Positions 1 through 8,965 of a stretch of DNA of 64,000 bases are shown here, piece by piece. Position 1 is the stretch's first letter. Each line of letters opens with the position of its first letter. Source of the stretch: an uncultured Lachnospiraceae bacterium (GTDB lineage: Bacteria; Bacillota; Clostridia; Lachnospirales; Lachnospiraceae); the NCBI GenBank assembly GCA_910585965.1, contig CAJUHH010000003.1, positions 62,001-126,000 on the forward strand, given 5' to 3'. The notes under the pieces are model-generated. The model was not told where the DNA came from and did no database searches. It saw nothing but the letters and a program-made list of their open reading frames with translations. Made by a program: the position numbers and the translations under genes.

Positions 1-1
1 T

Positions 2-679
2 TTGTGGAATACCGTATGCTATACGGTTTTCTCCGTGCCGCTGTTAATCGGCTTAGCTCTTATTGTGGCAGTGATGATCCGGAGGAAGGGATGGTTTTCA
101 GGATTCTGTAAATCAGTTTATTTTATTCCGGCCATCTGCTCCATGACGATTATTTCTATTTTGTGGAGTTTTCTGGTCAATCCGGATATCGGGGTATTTA
201 GCTATTGGCTCAGCCTTCTTGGGGTGAAGCCGATCAATGTGCTGAACAGTCCGAAATGGGCCATGCCTACTGTTATTTTAGTCGGGATATGGAAGAATTT
301 CGGCTTTAATATGGTGATTCTTTTGGCCGGGTTAAACGGCATTGACGAGTCCTATTACGAAGCGGCCGAGATGGACGGGGCGAAAGGCATACAGAAGTTC
401 CTGAAAATAACAGTTTCTATGCTGATGCCTACTTTGAGTTTTACGATTGTCAATTCTATCATTGGATCTTTCCAGGTATTCGACCAGGTGTATGTGATGA
501 CAAAGGGAGGTCCTTTGTTTAAAACCCAGACGCTGGTACAGCTGATTTACAGCACGGCTTTCGATTCGTTTAATATGGGATATGCTTCAACAATTGCCGT
601 AGCCTTGTTTTTGATCACATTTTTAATTTCCACATTTACTTTTAAAAGGATGACAAAGGGAGAAGAGGATTTGGGATGA
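2..679 (+). CDS. Sugar ABC transporter permease, MalF/UgpA type (5' end outside window)
   Basis: Inner-membrane permease of a carbohydrate ABC importer. Several hydrophobic spans are visible, and the cytoplasmic EAA loop that docks on the ATPase is present (EAAEMDGAKG around residues 120-130 of the visible part). At about 225 residues it is shorter than the usual 290-310, and the first transmembrane segment is missing, so the true start lies before base 1. It is followed after a few bases by a second permease and then by an arabinofuranosidase, which suggests an importer for arabinose-containing oligosaccharides. The substrate is inferred from that context only. Confidence 0.9.
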   Translation: MWNTVCYTVFSVPLLIGLALIVAVMIRRKGWFSGFCKSVYFIPAICSMTIISILWSFLVNPDIGVFSYWLSLLGVKPINVLNSPKWAMPTVILVGIWKNFGFNMVILLAGLNGIDESYYEAAEMDGAKGIQKFLKITVSMLMPTLSFTIVNSIIGSFQVFDQVYVMTKGGPLFKTQTLVQLIYSTAFDSFNMGYASTIAVALFLITFLISTFTFKRMTKGEEDLG

Positions 680-698
680 AAGGAGTTTGGATAGAAAG

Positions 699-1541
699 AT
701 GAAAATAAAGAAAGAATATGCTGGCAGATATATTGGGAAGGTGATTCGTATTGTCATTCTCGGATTTCTGGCCTTTATCGTCCTATATCCGTTCTTATGG
801 ATGCTTGTGACATCTTTTAAGGCAGAAGCCGATATCGTTTCCTATCCTCCCAAACTGTTCTCCGGCCGTTTTGGATTGGATTCTTACATCAGTATATGGG
901 ACAGGATTCCCTTCTTAAAATATTATAAAAATACGGTTATTTTTTCCCTGTCGGTTACTCTCATTTCGCTTTTGCTCGATACGATGTCCGGATATGCATT
1001 TGCAAGGATGAGGTTTCCTGGAAAAAATATTATGTTTCTCCTCGTTATGGGAACGATGATGATTCCGTTCCAGGTCATTATGGTGCCTCTGTTCGTGGAA
1101 ATCTATAAATTCGGCCTGATCAATACTTATGTAGGGATGCTGCTCCCCAGGGCGACCAATGCGTTCGGTATTTTCATGATGCGATCGTTTTTTGTTTCAT
1201 TGCCAAAAGGGCTGGAAGAAGCAGGAAGGATTGACGGGGCCGGAGAGTTTCGTATTTTCGGGAAAATAATGGTTCCTTTATGCAAACCGGCGATTGTGTC
1301 ATTGTTTATTTTCCATTTTATGTATCAATGGAACGATCTTCTTTATCCGTTGCTGATGACTACGGATGAGAGCAGGAAGACGCTTCCGGCGGGGCTGGCC
1401 ACTTTTATGGGAACCCATGTGGTAGAATATGGAGTCATTATGGCCGGGGCATGTCTATCCCTGCTTCCTATATTGATCGCTTATTTGGTGGCCCAGAAAC
1501 AGTTCGTGCAGGGAATCGCTATGACTGGTATGAAAGGATAA
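699..1541 (+). CDS. Sugar ABC transporter permease, MalG/UgpE type
   Basis: Second permease subunit of the same importer. It has about six hydrophobic spans and the EAA-loop motif (EEAGRIDGAG, near residue 180), which is typical of the MalG branch (CUT1 family). I chose ATG 699: the Shine-Dalgarno AGGAG at 681-685 is 13 bases upstream, whereas the in-frame TTG at 687 is only one base from it. It lies 19 bases after the first permease and 22 bases before the GH51 gene, so the three are probably one operon; the solute-binding protein would be upstream of the window. Confidence 0.92.
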   Translation: MKIKKEYAGRYIGKVIRIVILGFLAFIVLYPFLWMLVTSFKAEADIVSYPPKLFSGRFGLDSYISIWDRIPFLKYYKNTVIFSLSVTLISLLLDTMSGYAFARMRFPGKNIMFLLVMGTMMIPFQVIMVPLFVEIYKFGLINTYVGMLLPRATNAFGIFMMRSFFVSLPKGLEEAGRIDGAGEFRIFGKIMVPLCKPAIVSLFIFHFMYQWNDLLYPLLMTTDESRKTLPAGLATFMGTHVVEYGVIMAGACLSLLPILIAYLVAQKQFVQGIAMTGMKG

Positions 1542-1563
1542 AAAAGAATAATCAGGAGGAAAG

Positions 1564-3468
1564 ATGAAAACAGCAAAATTTTTCATAAACGAAAAAAACA
1601 GAAAAGAAGCGAACCCTATGCTTTTTGGACATTTTATTGAATTTATGCGGGACTGTATTGATGAGGGAATGTGGGCAGAGCTTTTAAAGAACCGGGGATT
1701 TGACCGAAAAAAGGAGATACCGGAAGGCGTCGTGGACGGCAACCCGAATATAGCGGAAGGCTGGTACCGCACGGGAGGAAAAAATACCTTTGAGATTACA
1801 CTGGACAAAGAAAATTCTTTGGCGAAAGATGGGTTTTCGCAGAAAATAACCTGTTATAATGATTACGATGGATATGTTGGAGTTGCCCAAGGGCGGATTA
1901 ATCTGGAAGAGGGAGCTTATCAAGGATATTTATGGGCGAAGGCAGAACATGATGCGGAGATTATGATCTGTGTTTGCGAAGAAGAGGGTGCTTTTTTTAT
2001 AAACCGTAAATTCCATGTCCGTGCAGAATGGGAAAAATTCCCGTTTGCTTTTCAGGTAAACGGAAAAACCCGGTGCGGGGTCTTTGAAATCCGCTTGCTG
2101 GGAGAAGGAACGGTATGGCTGGATGGGGCATCCCTTATGCCGGAAGAGACAGAAAACGGCATATGGAAGGAAGTCTATAAACATATTAAGGCGCTGGAGC
2201 CGCCCGTGATCCGTTTTCCGGGCGGATGCTTTGCCGATTGTTATTGCTGGACGGACGGCGTTGGCGAGCGGGATCAAAGGCCTTACCGATTCAACCGCCA
2301 TTGGGGCGGCTTTGAGGACAATAGCTTTGGAACGGATGAATATATGGCATTTTGCGAAAGCGTGGGCTGCGAACCGATGATCTGTGTAAACTTCGGAAGC
2401 GGTACCCCTGAAGAAGCGGCGGCCTGGGTGGAATACTGCAACGGAGGGGAAGATACTTTTTATGGAAAAATGCGGGCCAAAAATGGACATCCACAGCCAT
2501 ATCACGTAAAATATTGGGATATAGGAAACGAAACTTTCGGGGATTGGGAGATCGGACACTGCAACGCGGAGGAATATGGCCAAAAATATATGGATTTTTA
2601 CCGGGCGATGAAGGAAAAGGATGAGAACATTGTGTTCATGATATGCGGAGGCGACGGCGACGACCGATCCCAGCAATGGAATGAACAGGCTATGAAATTT
2701 GCAGGCCCCCATATGGACGCGCTCTGCCTGCATATGTATGCGCTAAAGCAGATAGAGAAAAAGCATTATGACAATAAGGATATTTATTATGCGGTAACTG
2801 GCGCGGTAAAAAAATACCAAGAAATACTGACGGAATCGTTCCGTACAGTGACAAAAGTAAATCCAAAGGCAAAAATAGCGGTGACAGAATATAATGTGGG
2901 CACATTGATCGACTCTTACCGGGAACAAACTCTGGAAGCGGCCTTGTTTAACGCAGGGATGCTGAATATGTTTTTGCGGAACACGGAAAAAATTCTGATG
3001 TGCAATATCTCCGATCTGGTCAATGGGTGGCCGGGGGGCTGTATCGTCAGCAGGAACGGGCATGCTTATGGAACGGCGAGCTATTACGCCATGAAATTAT
3101 ATGCGGAGGCCGGGATATGCGAAGTGCTGGATGGAAACATGGAATGCGGGGAATATAGGACTAAAGAGCAAATCGGAAATATAGAGCCGATGGAAGGAAT
3201 ACCTTATGTGGATGCGGCGGCTTGCAGGGATAATAAAGGAAGAATCGTTATTTTTGCGGTCAATCGTTCTCTGGCGGACAGCATAGAATTCCTGACCGGC
3301 ATGGAAGGGAAAGAAGCGGAAATAACGGAATTGAACGCGGAAAAGGCTTCGGACTGCAACAATGCGGAAAACATGGCGGTGTTTCCCAAAAGCCGGAAAT
3401 CAAAGATCGGAGAAAAGGGAGTGCTTCTGCCGCCGCATTCCATCAGCAGAATTGTTATTTTATCATGA
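1564..3468 (+). CDS. Alpha-L-arabinofuranosidase, GH51 family
   Basis: Intracellular exo-hydrolase releasing L-arabinofuranose from arabino-oligosaccharides. 634 residues with no signal peptide. The N-terminal NPMLFGHFIEFM segment and the TIM-barrel motif WDIGNE are diagnostic: E323 is the predicted acid/base and E442 (VTEYNVG) the predicted nucleophile. The C-terminal part is a beta-sandwich, as in GH51. ATG 1564 follows a strong AGGAGG. It is probably cotranscribed with the two permeases, so the operon imports and cleaves arabinosides. The family is secure; exact linkage preference cannot be read from sequence. Confidence 0.93.
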   Translation: MKTAKFFINEKNRKEANPMLFGHFIEFMRDCIDEGMWAELLKNRGFDRKKEIPEGVVDGNPNIAEGWYRTGGKNTFEITLDKENSLAKDGFSQKITCYNDYDGYVGVAQGRINLEEGAYQGYLWAKAEHDAEIMICVCEEEGAFFINRKFHVRAEWEKFPFAFQVNGKTRCGVFEIRLLGEGTVWLDGASLMPEETENGIWKEVYKHIKALEPPVIRFPGGCFADCYCWTDGVGERDQRPYRFNRHWGGFEDNSFGTDEYMAFCESVGCEPMICVNFGSGTPEEAAAWVEYCNGGEDTFYGKMRAKNGHPQPYHVKYWDIGNETFGDWEIGHCNAEEYGQKYMDFYRAMKEKDENIVFMICGGDGDDRSQQWNEQAMKFAGPHMDALCLHMYALKQIEKKHYDNKDIYYAVTGAVKKYQEILTESFRTVTKVNPKAKIAVTEYNVGTLIDSYREQTLEAALFNAGMLNMFLRNTEKILMCNISDLVNGWPGGCIVSRNGHAYGTASYYAMKLYAEAGICEVLDGNMECGEYRTKEQIGNIEPMEGIPYVDAAACRDNKGRIVIFAVNRSLADSIEFLTGMEGKEAEITELNAEKASDCNNAENMAVFPKSRKSKIGEKGVLLPPHSISRIVILS

Positions 3469-3560
3469 TTATTTATCATGATTATATGAGTGAAAGTTTT
3501 CATGAGTGGGATTTTCACGAGTGAAATTTTCAGAAATTTTCACTTATGAAAATTTCACTT
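3461..3560. repeat. Hairpin-rich 3' region with repeated TTTCA-N4-TGAAA motifs
   Basis: Just after the GH51 stop there is a tandem duplication of TATCATGATTAT (3461-3472 and 3474-3485). Then comes an inverted pair: AGTGAAAGTTTTCATGAGTG (3489-3508) against CACTTATGAAAATTTCACT (3541-3559), enclosing TTTCACGAGTGAAA. The motif TTTCA-N4-TGAAA therefore occurs several times. It may act as a terminator or 3' structure. The same motif recurs in the cores of the palindromic elements at 24617, 31277 and 31688. Confidence 0.6.
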
Positions 3561-3587
3561 GCGTTCCTCAGCTTTTTATGGTAAAGT
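3559..3587 (+). promoter_or_regulatory. Sigma-A-like promoter of rplS
   Basis: TTGCGT (3559-3564), a 17-base spacer, then TAAAGT (3582-3587). The transcript would have a leader of about 70 bases containing GTCCTC, which could pair with the GGAGG of the Shine-Dalgarno. An autoregulatory L19 leader is possible but not proven. Confidence 0.55.
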
Positions 3588-3663
3588 ATCAATGTTGCAT
3601 AAAAAGTGGATGGTCCTCTGTACTTTCATGTAGTAAGAACATCTGGATATGAAGGAGGCACAT

Positions 3664-4008
3664 ATGAACGATATTATCAGAGAAATCGAAGCAGAACAGT
3701 TAAAAGAAAATGCACCGGAATTCAGGGTCGGCGACACGGTTAAGGTATATGGAAAGATCAAAGAAGGCAACCGTGAAAGAATCCAGGTTTTTGAAGGAAT
3801 CGTTTTAAAGATTCAGAACGGCGGGAATCGGACGACTTTTACCGTAAGGAAATTTTCGAATGGAATTGGTGTGGAAAAAACATGGCCGTTGCATTCCCCG
3901 AATGTAGAAAAAGTGGAAGTTGTAAGAAGAGGTAAAGTAAGAAGAGCGAAACTGTTCTACTTAAGAGACCGCGTAGGCAAGAAAGCGAAAGTAAAGGAAC
4001 GGATTTAA
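3664..4008 (+). CDS. rplS: 50S ribosomal protein L19
   Basis: Ribosomal protein at the 30S-50S interface. 114 residues, the normal length. The family signature is visible in the middle (FRVGDTVKV, RIQVFEGIV) and the basic C-terminus (RRGKVRRAKLFYLRDR). I place the start at ATG 3664 with GAAGGAGG at 3651-3658; the in-frame ATG at 3649 would precede the Shine-Dalgarno. It opens the conserved rplS-lepB-rbgA-rnhB neighbourhood and has its own promoter and terminator. Confidence 0.97.
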   Translation: MNDIIREIEAEQLKENAPEFRVGDTVKVYGKIKEGNRERIQVFEGIVLKIQNGGNRTTFTVRKFSNGIGVEKTWPLHSPNVEKVEVVRRGKVRRAKLFYLRDRVGKKAKVKERI

Positions 4009-4023
4009 TAAGCCGGTAATAAG

Positions 4024-4062
4024 GAGGGCAATTACGTGTGTAATTGCTCTTTTCCGTTTTTT
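4024..4062 (+). terminator. Rho-independent terminator after rplS
   Basis: Stem GAGGGCAATTAC (4024-4035) with GTAATTGCTCTT (4040-4051), loop GTGT, then a T-rich run to 4062. Its left arm carries an AAGGAGGG sequence that mimics a Shine-Dalgarno for the GTG at 4036. Confidence 0.8.
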
Positions 4063-4104
4063 GACAGGATCTCTTGGCATGGATACAGAATCAGGATAAA
4101 GGAA

Positions 4105-4689
4105 ATGAGAAGAAAGCGCAAAGGATTAAGTTTCTACGAAAAAAAGAAAAAAATAAACGCCAGTGTGGTAAAGGAAATATTCGGGATGCTGTTTGAAACA
4201 TTTGCCGCCGTATTTCTTGCCGCCGTGCTTGTATACAGTGTAGGAATGCGGACAAATATGATAGGGGTATCCATGGAGCCTTCCTTGTATAACGGGCAGA
4301 AAATATTGGTCAACCGATTGATTTATAAACTTTCCGCGCCGAAAAGAAACGATGTGGTTGTTTTTCTTCCGGGAGGAAATCAGAACGTTCATTATTATGT
4401 GAAAAGAGTGGTGGCTGTTCCCGGACAGAAAGTACAGATCATAGACGGCATGCTCTATGTGGACGGCATTCCTGAGGAAAACGAAGCGTATGATAAAATG
4501 GAGGATGCAGGGATTGCAGAAAATGAGATTCTTTTAGGAGATGATGAATATTTTGTCCTGGGCGATAACCGCAATAGCAGCGAAGACAGCCGGTCAGGCA
4601 ATATCGGCCCGGTCAGCAGGGAAAGCGTTTATGGAAAAGCCTGGTTCCATATGGGCGGAGGCGGGGACGGCATGGGCCTGGTAAAGTAA
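4105..4689 (+). CDS. lepB: Signal peptidase I (first copy)
   Basis: Membrane-bound serine protease cleaving signal peptides on the outer face of the membrane. A basic N-terminus is followed by one transmembrane span (about residues 25-47). The catalytic serine is S56 in GVSMEPS and the general base is K100 in YYVKRVVAVPG; the GDNRNSSEDSR box is intact. I start at ATG 4105. An in-frame GTG at 4036 has an AAGGAGGG seven bases upstream but lies in the loop of the rplS terminator, so it is less likely. A second signal peptidase follows rbgA at 5641. Confidence 0.9.
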   Translation: MRRKRKGLSFYEKKKKINASVVKEIFGMLFETFAAVFLAAVLVYSVGMRTNMIGVSMEPSLYNGQKILVNRLIYKLSAPKRNDVVVFLPGGNQNVHYYVKRVVAVPGQKVQIIDGMLYVDGIPEENEAYDKMEDAGIAENEILLGDDEYFVLGDNRNSSEDSRSGNIGPVSRESVYGKAWFHMGGGGDGMGLVK

Positions 4690-4735
4690 CAGCAGAAATG
4701 GGAAGAAATATGGCAGAAAGGTATTACGGAAAAAT

Positions 4736-5629
4736 ATGAATTATCAATGGTATCCGGGTCACATGACAAAAGCAAAACGAATGATGCAGGAAAATATCAA
4801 GCTGATCGATCTGGTGATCGAGCTGGTGGATGCGCGAGTTCCGTTCAGCAGCAGGAATCCTGATATTGATGAACTGGCAAAAAATAAATCAAGGATATTG
4901 CTTTTAAATAAATTTGACCTGGCAGATGAGGAATATAATAAAAAATGGAGCAATTACTTTAAAGGAAAAGGCTTGTATGTGGTGGAGATCGATTCCAGAA
5001 GCAAGTCTGGAATGAAGAATATCCAGAAAGCGGTACAGGAGGCATGCAGGGAGAAAATCGAGAGGAACAGAAATCGTGGAATTATCAACCGCCCGGTACG
5101 GGCTATGGTAGTGGGCATTCCTAATGTGGGGAAATCCACCTTCATCAATTCTTTTGCCGGGAAAGCATGCACGAAGACGGGAAATAAGCCGGGAGTGACA
5201 AAAGGGAAGCAATGGATACGGCTGAATAAAGGGCTGGAGCTTCTGGATACTCCGGGAATCCTTTGGCCGAAATTTGAAGAGCAGGCGGTGGGGATGCGCC
5301 TTGCCTTTATCGGCTCCATGAATGACGATATATTAAATATTGATGATTTGGCGCTGGAGTTAATACGTTTTCTGGAAAAAAATTATCCGGGGGCGCTGGC
5401 GGAACGCTACGGGGAAGATGTTTTAAAACGGGATGAAGAAGGGGCAGACAAGAAAACGGAGAATGCTCTTGAAATATTAAAAAGGATATGCATGAACAGG
5501 CGCTGCTATTTAAAAGGGGAAGAACTCGATGTGCCGAGGGCGGCATCCATCGTTCTGGATGATTTCAGAAACGGGAAACTGGGCAGGATTACATTGGAAT
5601 TTCCGAATGAAACGCAGCCGAATCCATAG
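4736..5629 (+). CDS. rbgA: Ribosome biogenesis GTPase YlqF
   Basis: Circularly permuted GTPase needed for late 50S assembly. The G motifs appear in permuted order: NKFD (58-61, G4), then GIPNVGKS (127-134, G1), then DTPG (171-174, G3). The N-terminal YPGHMTKA sequence and the length (297 residues) are characteristic. It sits between two lepB copies and upstream of rnhB, the same neighbourhood as B. subtilis ylqF-rnhB. Confidence 0.95.
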   Translation: MNYQWYPGHMTKAKRMMQENIKLIDLVIELVDARVPFSSRNPDIDELAKNKSRILLLNKFDLADEEYNKKWSNYFKGKGLYVVEIDSRSKSGMKNIQKAVQEACREKIERNRNRGIINRPVRAMVVGIPNVGKSTFINSFAGKACTKTGNKPGVTKGKQWIRLNKGLELLDTPGILWPKFEEQAVGMRLAFIGSMNDDILNIDDLALELIRFLEKNYPGALAERYGEDVLKRDEEGADKKTENALEILKRICMNRRCYLKGEELDVPRAASIVLDDFRNGKLGRITLEFPNETQPNP

Positions 5630-5640
5630 GAGCAAATGGT

Positions 5641-6180
5641 ATGAAAAAGGTATTAAAAGAAATATTGAGTACAAGCTTATATCTGCTGATCGTATTATGC
5701 CTGACTTATGTCGTGATTCATTTTGTCGGGCAGAGGACGCAGGTGATCGGCGGATCGATGGAAACTACTCTCAGCGAAAATGACAATTTGATCGTGGATA
5801 AACTGACTTACCGTTTCCGGGAGCCGAGACGGTTTGATATTGTTGTTTTTCCTTTCCAATACGAAAAGGACACCTATTATATCAAACGGATCATCGGACT
5901 GCCTGGGGAAACAATCTTTATCGACGGCGAAGGAAATATTTTTATTAATGATGAATTGCTGGAGGAAAGCTACGGCAAAGAGATTATAAAGGACGCGGGA
6001 CGCGCCTATGAGCCGATTACCTTAGGGGAAGACGAGTATTTCGTGATGGGCGATAATCGGAATAACAGCCAGGACAGCAGAGATCCTTCGGTGGGAAATA
6101 TTGCCAGGGATGATATTATCGGAAGGGCGTGGATACGTATTTGGCCGTTAAATAAGTTCGGTATTCTAAAACATCAGTAA
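5641..6180 (+). CDS. lepB: Signal peptidase I (second copy)
   Basis: 179-residue signal peptidase with a shorter N-terminal extension than the copy at 4105. One transmembrane span (about 8-29), catalytic S39 in GGSMETT, general base K82 in YYIKRIIGLPGE, and GDNRNNSQDSR near the C-terminus. ATG 5641 lies 11 bases after the rbgA stop, with AGGAG overlapping that stop, so it is translated from the same message. The two copies are clearly diverged and may handle different substrates or growth stages (inference). Confidence 0.93.
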   Translation: MKKVLKEILSTSLYLLIVLCLTYVVIHFVGQRTQVIGGSMETTLSENDNLIVDKLTYRFREPRRFDIVVFPFQYEKDTYYIKRIIGLPGETIFIDGEGNIFINDELLEESYGKEIIKDAGRAYEPITLGEDEYFVMGDNRNNSQDSRDPSVGNIARDDIIGRAWIRIWPLNKFGILKHQ

Positions 6181-6212
6181 AAACCAAGGGGCGAAAGGAA
6201 CACAGATGGGAT

Positions 6213-6983
6213 ATGGAACAGAAGATAAATGAAATAAAAGCGATTTTTCAGGCAGCCGATAGGAATAAGCTGCCTGAACTTATAAAGGAATATTCCGGGG
6301 ACCAAAGAAGCGGCGTGCAGGCGCTCCTTAAAAACGCGGAAAAGAAATTAAAAAATCTGGAAAAAGAAATAGAACGAACGGAAAAAATGAAGGAATACGA
6401 ATATCGGTATGGAGAATATTCGTATATCTGCGGCATCGATGAGGTGGGAAGGGGGCCGCTTGCCGGGCCGGTGGTTGCCGGAGCCGTTATTCTTCCGAAG
6501 AATTGTGATATTTTATATCTTAACGATTCCAAACAATTATCCGAAAAAAAAAGAGAAGAGTTATATGATGTGATTATGGAAAAGGCGGTGGCGACAGGCA
6601 TCGGATATGCATCGCCCCAAAGGATCGATGAAATCAATATTTTACAAGCGACTTATGAGGCGATGCGCCAGGCAGTCGGGCAGCTGGCGGTGCAGCCGGA
6701 TCTCCTGCTGAACGATGCCGTGACAATCCCGGGGATATCTTTCCGGCAAATCCCAATTATTAAAGGAGATGCGAAAAGCATATCGATCGCGGCGGCAAGC
6801 ATCATTGCCAAAGTGACCAGGGATCGGCTGATGGTGCAGTACGATGAAGTTTTTCCCGGATATGGTTTTGCGTCCAACAAGGGCTATGGGGCGGCGGCTC
6901 ATCTGGAAGCGTTGAAGAAATATGGTCCTACTGCGATACACAGGCATTCTTTTATTCGTAACTTTATGGAGGTAGAGGATTGA
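6213..6983 (+). CDS. rnhB: Ribonuclease HII
   Basis: Cleaves RNA in RNA-DNA hybrids, including single misincorporated ribonucleotides. 256 residues. An N-terminal helical extension of about 70 residues, common in Firmicutes, precedes the core CGIDEVGRGPLAGPV. The four acidic metal ligands are D76, E77, D168 and D186. The stop overlaps the TTG start of the next gene by three bases (6981-6983), which suggests translational coupling. Confidence 0.96.
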   Translation: MEQKINEIKAIFQAADRNKLPELIKEYSGDQRSGVQALLKNAEKKLKNLEKEIERTEKMKEYEYRYGEYSYICGIDEVGRGPLAGPVVAGAVILPKNCDILYLNDSKQLSEKKREELYDVIMEKAVATGIGYASPQRIDEINILQATYEAMRQAVGQLAVQPDLLLNDAVTIPGISFRQIPIIKGDAKSISIAAASIIAKVTRDRLMVQYDEVFPGYGFASNKGYGAAAHLEALKKYGPTAIHRHSFIRNFMEVED

Positions 6984-8782
6984 ACTTATCCAGTTTATTT
7001 CAGTACGGAAACAGAAATTTAAAAAGCAGGAATACGGGAAAGGTACAAGTGCCGAATACTCCGTCGAACAGTTCCTCTTCCCACGCTGTGCGGAACTTGT
7101 CCAGTGGGCAGACCCTGCAAGGGGAAGTGGTGGGCAAGAATGGAAATGAAGTGCAGATCAGGGTGGACAATAAAGATGTCATTATATCCGCCAAATTGGA
7201 TGCGGATGTGAATGTGTCCGTCGGGCAGAGCATGACTTTCGAGGTAAAAAACGGTACCGGCACGCAGATAGCGCTTCGCCCCTTGTATGAAAACCTGACA
7301 AACGATGCCAATGTGCTGAAAGCGCTGGAAGCGGCAAAACTCCCGGCCACCAACGAATGGATGCGCATGGTTTCCTCCATGATGGAAAACGGCATGTCCA
7401 TTGATAAAAGCGCGGTTATGGATATGAGCAGGCTGCTGATGGCAAATCCTGGGACACCCCCGGAAACTCTCGTCATGATGAAGAATTTACAGATCCCGGT
7501 TACGCCTGGGAATATCGCGCAGTTTGAAAATTACCAAAGATATGAACATCAGATTCTAAGCAGCGTGACGGATATTCTGATGGAAATTCCCCAGACATTT
7601 GCCTCTATGGTAAATGGAGGAAATGAAAATGCTGCCATCGATTTTTATATGCAGATATTGCAGTTGTTCAGCGGCAGCCAGGAGTCTGCCGGAGAGGGCG
7701 CAAATGTCACTTCGGGAGGAAATGTTTTTGCGGATATTATAGGGGAAACAATCGAAACGGGAGAAAATGCCCAGGTTCCAAATGGTGGAACAAAAGATAC
7801 GCCAGCAGCTCCCCGCCCGGAGGCAGGAATTCTCCAGGATGCTTATACACAGGCAAAAGGGGATATGTCGGAAAGCCTTTTGGAAATAGGCGCAAAAGAA
7901 GGGACGAACCTTTCGGAAAATGTAACAGGAACTCCGGCTGATGGGGCGAATCTGCCGCTATTGGGGGAAAGCCTGAATATGGGGGAAAGATTCCAGCTGG
8001 CGGCTTCTCTGGGACGGCTCGGTTTCTTGCCGGAACAGCTGCAGCAGGTGAGGGAAGGAAATATCCCGATTGAACAGCTTTTAAAAAATATCGAGTCTTT
8101 GCTGGCGGAAAAAGGGGATACCGTCCATAAAGACGATCTGCTGCGCCTGTTTGGAAGCAAAGAATATGGACAGATTTTGAACAGGCATATAGGGCAGCAA
8201 TGGACAATACGGCCCGAAGAGGTGGCAAATAAACGCGATGTGGAGGAACTTTACAACAGGCTCAGGCAACAGACGATGCGCCTGGCAGAATCGCTGGGGC
8301 AGGCGGCAAAAGACACTCCGCTGGCCAAAAGCCTCACCACAATGCAGAATAATATCGATTTTATGAACCAGTTGAACCAAATGTTCAACTATATACAGCT
8401 TCCGCTGAAAATGAGCGGAGGGGAAACCCATGGGGATTTATATGTATATACGAACAGGAAAAGCTCTGTACGGGAAGACGGGAGCGTCAGCGCCCTTCTT
8501 CATCTTGATATGGATCATTTAGGACCTCTGGACGTATATGTCGTATTGAAAGAGCAGCATGTCAATACTCAGTTTTATCTTCAAGATGAGAGCATGATCG
8601 ACTTTATTGCGGATCATATCCATATTCTGAATGAGCGGCTGGAAAAAAGGGGATATTCCCTTCATGCGGAAATGAAAATGAAAGAGGAAGAGCAGGAAGC
8701 TGGGAATATTATAAAAAATATAACCGCGCAGGAATCTAGGGCGACGCTAATGGCCCAATATGCGTTTGATGTCAGGGCTTAG
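6980..8782 (+). CDS. FliK-like (YlqG-type) hook-length-control domain protein
   Basis: 600-residue protein. The N-terminal region is low complexity (SNSSSS), followed by a beta-rich segment (GQTLQGEVVGKNGNEVQIRV). The C-terminal domain (about 480-570: GDLYVYTNRKS...LGPLDVYVVLKEQHVNTQFYL) resembles the FliK hook-length-control domain. It starts with TTG 6980 behind GGAGG (6968-6972) and overlaps rnhB. Position and pairing with the next FlhB-like gene match B. subtilis ylqG-ylqH. There are no flagellar genes in the window and its true role is unknown. Confidence 0.75.
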   Translation: MNLSSLFQYGNRNLKSRNTGKVQVPNTPSNSSSSHAVRNLSSGQTLQGEVVGKNGNEVQIRVDNKDVIISAKLDADVNVSVGQSMTFEVKNGTGTQIALRPLYENLTNDANVLKALEAAKLPATNEWMRMVSSMMENGMSIDKSAVMDMSRLLMANPGTPPETLVMMKNLQIPVTPGNIAQFENYQRYEHQILSSVTDILMEIPQTFASMVNGGNENAAIDFYMQILQLFSGSQESAGEGANVTSGGNVFADIIGETIETGENAQVPNGGTKDTPAAPRPEAGILQDAYTQAKGDMSESLLEIGAKEGTNLSENVTGTPADGANLPLLGESLNMGERFQLAASLGRLGFLPEQLQQVREGNIPIEQLLKNIESLLAEKGDTVHKDDLLRLFGSKEYGQILNRHIGQQWTIRPEEVANKRDVEELYNRLRQQTMRLAESLGQAAKDTPLAKSLTTMQNNIDFMNQLNQMFNYIQLPLKMSGGETHGDLYVYTNRKSSVREDGSVSALLHLDMDHLGPLDVYVVLKEQHVNTQFYLQDESMIDFIADHIHILNERLEKRGYSLHAEMKMKEEEQEAGNIIKNITAQESRATLMAQYAFDVRA

Positions 8783-8877
8783 CGTGAAAAGTACTTCTAA
8801 CCACTCGCAGCAAGGGCTGCTTCGTGGAGAAGTACTAAGTTTCACGCGGAAGAACGCCTAAAAAGCGGCGTTCTTCC
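8782..8877. repeat. Two strong hairpins inside the ylqG-ylqH interval
   Basis: First a long nested stem: GCGTGAAA (8782-8789), AGTACTTCT, CCAC, GCAGC pairing with GCTGC, GTGG, AGAAGTACT and TTTCACGC (8840-8847). Then a perfect 11-bp stem, GGAAGAACGCC (8848-8858) with GGCGTTCTTCC (8867-8877). No T-run follows either. Smaller stems (GCGCC/GGCGC at 8918-8931) continue toward the next gene. This could be an mRNA-processing or intergenic repeat element; I do not recognise it. Confidence 0.65.
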
Positions 8878-8965
8878 CATTGATGGTTGAGGTTGATGTG
8901 AAGAACTTCTAAGGCTCGCGCCAGTAGGCGCTCCGCCACGTAGATTTAATACGTAGGCAGGGTGA

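Noticed and set aside
7737..8228. Proline-rich minus-strand frame of 163 residues within the FliK-like gene
   Set aside because: Typical shadow of a GC-rich, glutamate/alanine-rich coding strand.
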